Origin: Melioribacteraceae bacterium
Lineage (GTDB): Bacteria; Bacteroidota; Ignavibacteria; Ignavibacteriales; Melioribacteraceae
Direction of reading: 5' to 3'
Length of the DNA: 64,000 nucleotides
Assembly: GCA_024103215.1 (NCBI GenBank)
Contig: JAGFIY010000104.1
Location: forward strand, 94,617-158,616
Both the position numbers and the translations under genes were made by a program. This document shows positions 61,364 to 64,000 of the stretch, piece by piece. A model generated the notes under the pieces. It did not search any database and had not been told where the DNA came from. It saw nothing but the letters and a program-made list of their open reading frames with translations. Every line of letters begins with the position of its first letter. Positions within the stretch are counted from its first letter, which is position 1.

Positions 61364-62157
61364 AATTCCATTTTTCTAATTCCAATATGACAAATTGCAA
61401 AATCATATTTCACAGGATCTTTTGAATCAAACAGCTTTAAGTTTTCCGTTATCTCTTCAGCCATTTTCCAATCGGCAATTTTTCGTTTTGTCAATTTCAG
61501 TTGCTTACAAATTTGGGCAACATGAGTATCGACCGGGATAATAAGTTTTGAGGTGTCAATCTCTTTCCAAAAACCAAAATCTAAATCGTCTTTGCGAACC
61601 ATCCATCTCAAAAATAGGTTCATTCTTTTGCACGAACTCCCCTTAACCGGATCGGGAAACATAAACTTTAATCCATGGCTTGGTTCTGAAAAGTGCAAAG
61701 CTGTTTCCAATAAGTTTTGAGAAAATCTTGAAAGACCGTATTTAATATTTGTATCGGTTTCAAAATAATACAAAAAGAACAAACGCCTCAGACTTCTATC
61801 TTCTTTGTAAACACGTTGAAGTGCCAACATAAGTGCTTTAACATCATTCGGATTATAAAATCTATGGTTCAATTTGGTCGAAAGATTATGAAAATCTCTC
61901 TCGTTAGAGTTAATTATAAAATCGTAAGGTGATTTGCCCATATGATTATGAGCAATCTCAAGTGAATTAATAATTTGTCTTATACTACCGTAAGCAAAGT
62001 TCGAGGAAAGAAATGCTGATATTTCTATATCAGCTTCAGTAGTGAATCTGTGTGGAAATTCAAGCGGATCCGGTGAAATCTTTGTTCGATCGAAATAACG
62101 GTAATGATAATTTAGTTTTCTTTTAAGGCTGCCAAAGTTTTTATCACTCTTACGCAT
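61360..62157 (-). CDS. TIGR02757 (DUF2400) family protein
   Basis: The 265 residues match the TIGR02757 family: an N-terminal YHYRYFDRTKISPDPLEFPHRF, the AFLSSNFAYGSIRQIINSLE segment, FLRWMVRKDDLDFGFWKEI and IPVDTHVAQICKQLKLTKRK. The core VDTHVAQIC resembles the DNA glycosylase/endonuclease III superfamily fold, but no function has been shown for the family. Its end overlaps the convergent GT-C gene by 4 nt. Confidence 0.85.
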   Translation of the reverse strand: MRKSDKNFGSLKRKLNYHYRYFDRTKISPDPLEFPHRFTTEADIEISAFLSSNFAYGSIRQIINSLEIAHNHMGKSPYDFIINSNERDFHNLSTKLNHRFYNPNDVKALMLALQRVYKEDRSLRRLFFLYYFETDTNIKYGLSRFSQNLLETALHFSEPSHGLKFMFPDPVKGSSCKRMNLFLRWMVRKDDLDFGFWKEIDTSKLIIPVDTHVAQICKQLKLTKRKIADWKMAEEITENLKLFDSKDPVKYDFAICHIGIRKMEF

Positions 62158-62202
62158 TAATCTGCCGGAGTTTAGTATGAGTAAAGTTTATATTGTTTTA
62201 TT

Positions 62203-63792
62203 CTACTTTATTAGAATCATTTTCTTGGAGGAAGTATAATTACCGGCATTCATTGTGTAATAATAAGTACCGCTCGAAAGTTTACTTGCATCAAAATTTA
62301 GTTCGTAAATTCCCTTGTTGTAATATCTGTCAGTCAAAACATCAATTTCGCTTCCCAACAAATCGTAAACCTTAATTTTAACATATTGATCTTCGGGAAC
62401 TTTAAAACTAATGGTTGTCTCAGGATTGAAGGGGTTAGGATAATTTTGTAGAAGCTGATATTCATCAATTATCATATTCTCCTCATAAATACCTGTTACC
62501 AACTCGGAGTCATCAATAACAGTCATCCAAACACTAAGGTCAATTCCGTTTATCACAGTCCAGATCGGGTAAATTTTTCCATTGTGTGCATCTACATTTA
62601 TATAATCTCCGAAGAAAACGCCTTTGTTCGTCGCAAACGTTTCGGAATTTATTTTATGATTTGTAAAAGTATTTCCACCGTCAGTACTTCGAGCAAGATA
62701 AACATCTGTATAAACGTCTTGAGTATTTCTTCTATCGTAAAAAACAATATAAATATATCCCGATATTTGATCTATTGTCATCCAAGTAAAAAACTGATGT
62801 CGATTCGTGTTATCATCGTTCACTTTCCTGAACTGCGTCCAAGTTTCACCGCCGTCAGTCGATTTAATAATATAAATATCTGTATCTTCCTCGCGACTCC
62901 TTTGATCAGCCCAGTTAATATAAATATCTCCATTAAATTGTGAACCGCTGTTATCACAAGCAGTAATTGGCATACCATTGCAACGGTAAATTCCCGGGAC
63001 ATCCAAATCCCATCCCTTTGCAAGGTCGATCACAGGAGTATCTTCTCCGAATGTGATACCTCCATCAGTGGATTTATCGAACACAATGCCAAGAGGACCC
63101 GACCAACTTACATAAATTTCACCGTTTGGACCGACACAAGGAACTGCTCCTTCAACTGTTTCGTCACTATCGATACAATTGCCGCTAACATCACTTATGG
63201 CAAAAGATTCAGACCATGTTATTCCAGAATCGGTTGATTTACTGAACATAATTCTGCTGCTGTCATCGGGACTTTCACTCCCATAGTCATCGAATTCAGT
63301 CCAGGTTAAATAGATGTTATTGCGATAAGCACTTTGAGTCCGGTCAACAGCCAGCCACTCCTTATCCTGATTTGCTGGAAATCTATAACCGATGCCTGCT
63401 CCATCGTTCCAACTCAATCCGTTGTCAGTGGATTTTTGAACAACTATTCGATCGATCCAATATCCTCCAACCATTTGATCAGGGTTCGATAAGTGTGCAA
63501 AGTAAAGGTTGCCGTTATTATCATAGATAACACTTGGATCGCCCCAAACTCCAAGTGTTGAGTTTAATCTCTGTTCAATCCAGGTAAACCCGCCATCCTC
63601 AGAGATATAGAAATAATCGATATTTGCTCCGGCTGCTATCTGTTGGGGATTTTGTCTGTTGATGGCGATCGTAACCTCTTCCGGTCTTTTGCTTTCTACA
63701 TTACTCACACGGATATTCTGAAATTGCGCAGAAAGATCGAAGCTAAACACTAAAAATAATATGCTGATATTAAACAAATATCTTGTAATCAT
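62203..63792 (-). CDS. T9SS-secreted sialidase-like BNR/Asp-box protein
   Basis: From the ATG at 63792 the protein has 529 residues and a signal peptide (about 1-22, YLFNISILFLVFSFDLSAQ). A six-blade sialidase-like propeller carries repeated Asp boxes: SEDGGFTW, STDNGLSW, STDSGITW, STDGGITF, STDGGETW and STDGGNTF. A T9SS type A sorting domain ends the protein (NYPNPFNPETTISF). The sialidase catalytic Arg triad cannot be confirmed by eye, so glycan binding without cleavage is equally possible. It is 4 nt after the pdxJ stop, so it may be co-transcribed with pdxJ. Confidence 0.85.
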   Translation of the reverse strand: MITRYLFNISILFLVFSFDLSAQFQNIRVSNVESKRPEEVTIAINRQNPQQIAAGANIDYFYISEDGGFTWIEQRLNSTLGVWGDPSVIYDNNGNLYFAHLSNPDQMVGGYWIDRIVVQKSTDNGLSWNDGAGIGYRFPANQDKEWLAVDRTQSAYRNNIYLTWTEFDDYGSESPDDSSRIMFSKSTDSGITWSESFAISDVSGNCIDSDETVEGAVPCVGPNGEIYVSWSGPLGIVFDKSTDGGITFGEDTPVIDLAKGWDLDVPGIYRCNGMPITACDNSGSQFNGDIYINWADQRSREEDTDIYIIKSTDGGETWTQFRKVNDDNTNRHQFFTWMTIDQISGYIYIVFYDRRNTQDVYTDVYLARSTDGGNTFTNHKINSETFATNKGVFFGDYINVDAHNGKIYPIWTVINGIDLSVWMTVIDDSELVTGIYEENMIIDEYQLLQNYPNPFNPETTISFKVPEDQYVKIKVYDLLGSEIDVLTDRYYNKGIYELNFDASKLSSGTYYYTMNAGNYTSSKKMILIK

Positions 63793-63796
63793 GCTT

Positions 63797-64000
63797 TTAT
63801 TCAACACCGTCTATCAGATAACGCATATCCGAAATTGCTTGTTCAAGTCCAACGAATAATGCACGAGCGATAACTGCATGCCCAATACTTACTTCGTCAA
63901 CGCCTTCAACCGCCACAAATTCTTTCATATTGTTATAGTTTAATCCGTGACCGGCATTAACTCCCATTCCCAGCTTTTTAGCATGCTGAACAGCAAGTGC
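63797..64000 (-). CDS. pdxJ: Pyridoxine 5'-phosphate synthase (C-terminal part)
   Basis: Only the last 67 residues and the stop codon lie in the window; the start is outside. AGHGLNYNNM and EVSIGHAVIARALFVGL are characteristic C-terminal segments of PdxJ, which makes pyridoxine 5'-phosphate from 1-deoxyxylulose 5-phosphate and aminoacetone phosphate. The identity is clear from these two motifs. Confidence 0.95.
   Translation of the reverse strand, partial: ALAVQHAKKLGMGVNAGHGLNYNNMKEFVAVEGVDEVSIGHAVIARALFVGLEQAISDMRYLIDGVE

Noticed and set aside
62584..62943. Plus-strand frame of 119 codons inside the sialidase-like gene
   Set aside because: Antisense to Asp-box repeats and rich in Ile; it looks like a shadow frame.
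1..64000. tRNA, rRNA, CRISPR, insertion sequence, prophage
   Set aside because: No clover-leaf with GTTCGA arm, no repeat-spacer array, no transposase, integrase or phage structural protein was seen on either strand.

Overview
The window looks like chromosomal DNA of a low-GC, Gram-negative bacterium of the Bacteroidota/Ignavibacteriota/Chlorobiota neighbourhood, most likely a member of the Ignavibacteria. This is an inference. Three secreted proteins (40565-44257, 49645-50952, 62203-63792) end in a type IX secretion (T9SS) type A sorting domain with the NYPNPFNP motif typical of that group. There are also several outer-membrane barrels, lipoproteins, an ExbB/ExbD set and a dense gene layout dominated by the minus strand. 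I saw no tRNA, rRNA, CRISPR array, insertion sequence or prophage.

Region by region. 1-4743 (minus): mutS2, a CvpA-like gene and yqeY overlap in one unit, followed by an exbB-exbD-exbD energiser cluster with its own terminator. 4893-8771: a secreted endonuclease/phosphatase-family protein diverges from polA. 8773-13422 (minus): a three-gene envelope operon led by a large protein that joins a zinc-peptidase motif, a TolB-like propeller and an Omp85-like barrel. 13578-19539 (minus): pabBC, fni, a polyprenyl diphosphate synthase, ptsH and ptsI, almost all overlapping. 19628-22655: an SLC45-like sugar transporter, then a lexA-MGMT-GNAT unit behind a clear promoter and palindromic operator.

22728-37757 (minus) is the most interesting region. 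It is a 15-kb run of eight co-oriented, closely spaced genes: a KaiC-like P-loop protein with an Arg in place of the Walker A Lys, a TPR protein with an outer-membrane barrel, a membrane glycosyltransferase 2 synthase with QxxRW, a small membrane protein, two paralogous proteins with degenerate deacetylase-like domains, a fibronectin-III lipoprotein, and a cytosolic multi-PAS hybrid histidine kinase whose ATP-binding domain has lost its key residues. The layout resembles a synthase-dependent exopolysaccharide exporter (PgaA/PgaC type) with new accessory parts. I infer a polysaccharide or biofilm secretion system that may not have been described.

37916-44257 (minus): a GH9 glycoside hydrolase, a fatty-acid hydroxylase, a previously easy-to-miss 29-residue lipoprotein gene, and a 1230-residue T9SS protein with fibronectin-III, beta-helix, cohesin-like and dockerin-like modules. 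The GH9 and the T9SS protein suggest polysaccharide use outside the cell. 44777-49094 (plus): two sodium-coupled amino-acid symporters and a phosphofructokinase with pyrophosphate-type active-site residues. 49232-53719 (minus): small membrane proteins, a T9SS protein and a UvrD/PcrA helicase whose promoter and start are framed by a 14-bp inverted repeat. 53810-59122 (minus): an M29-like aminopeptidase, an outer-membrane protein, a PqqD-like protein, an MFSD1-like transporter and an OPT transporter, which together suggest peptide uptake and breakdown. 59294-64000: a GT-C membrane glycosyltransferase with TPRs, a TIGR02757 protein, a T9SS sialidase-like protein and the 3' end of pdxJ.
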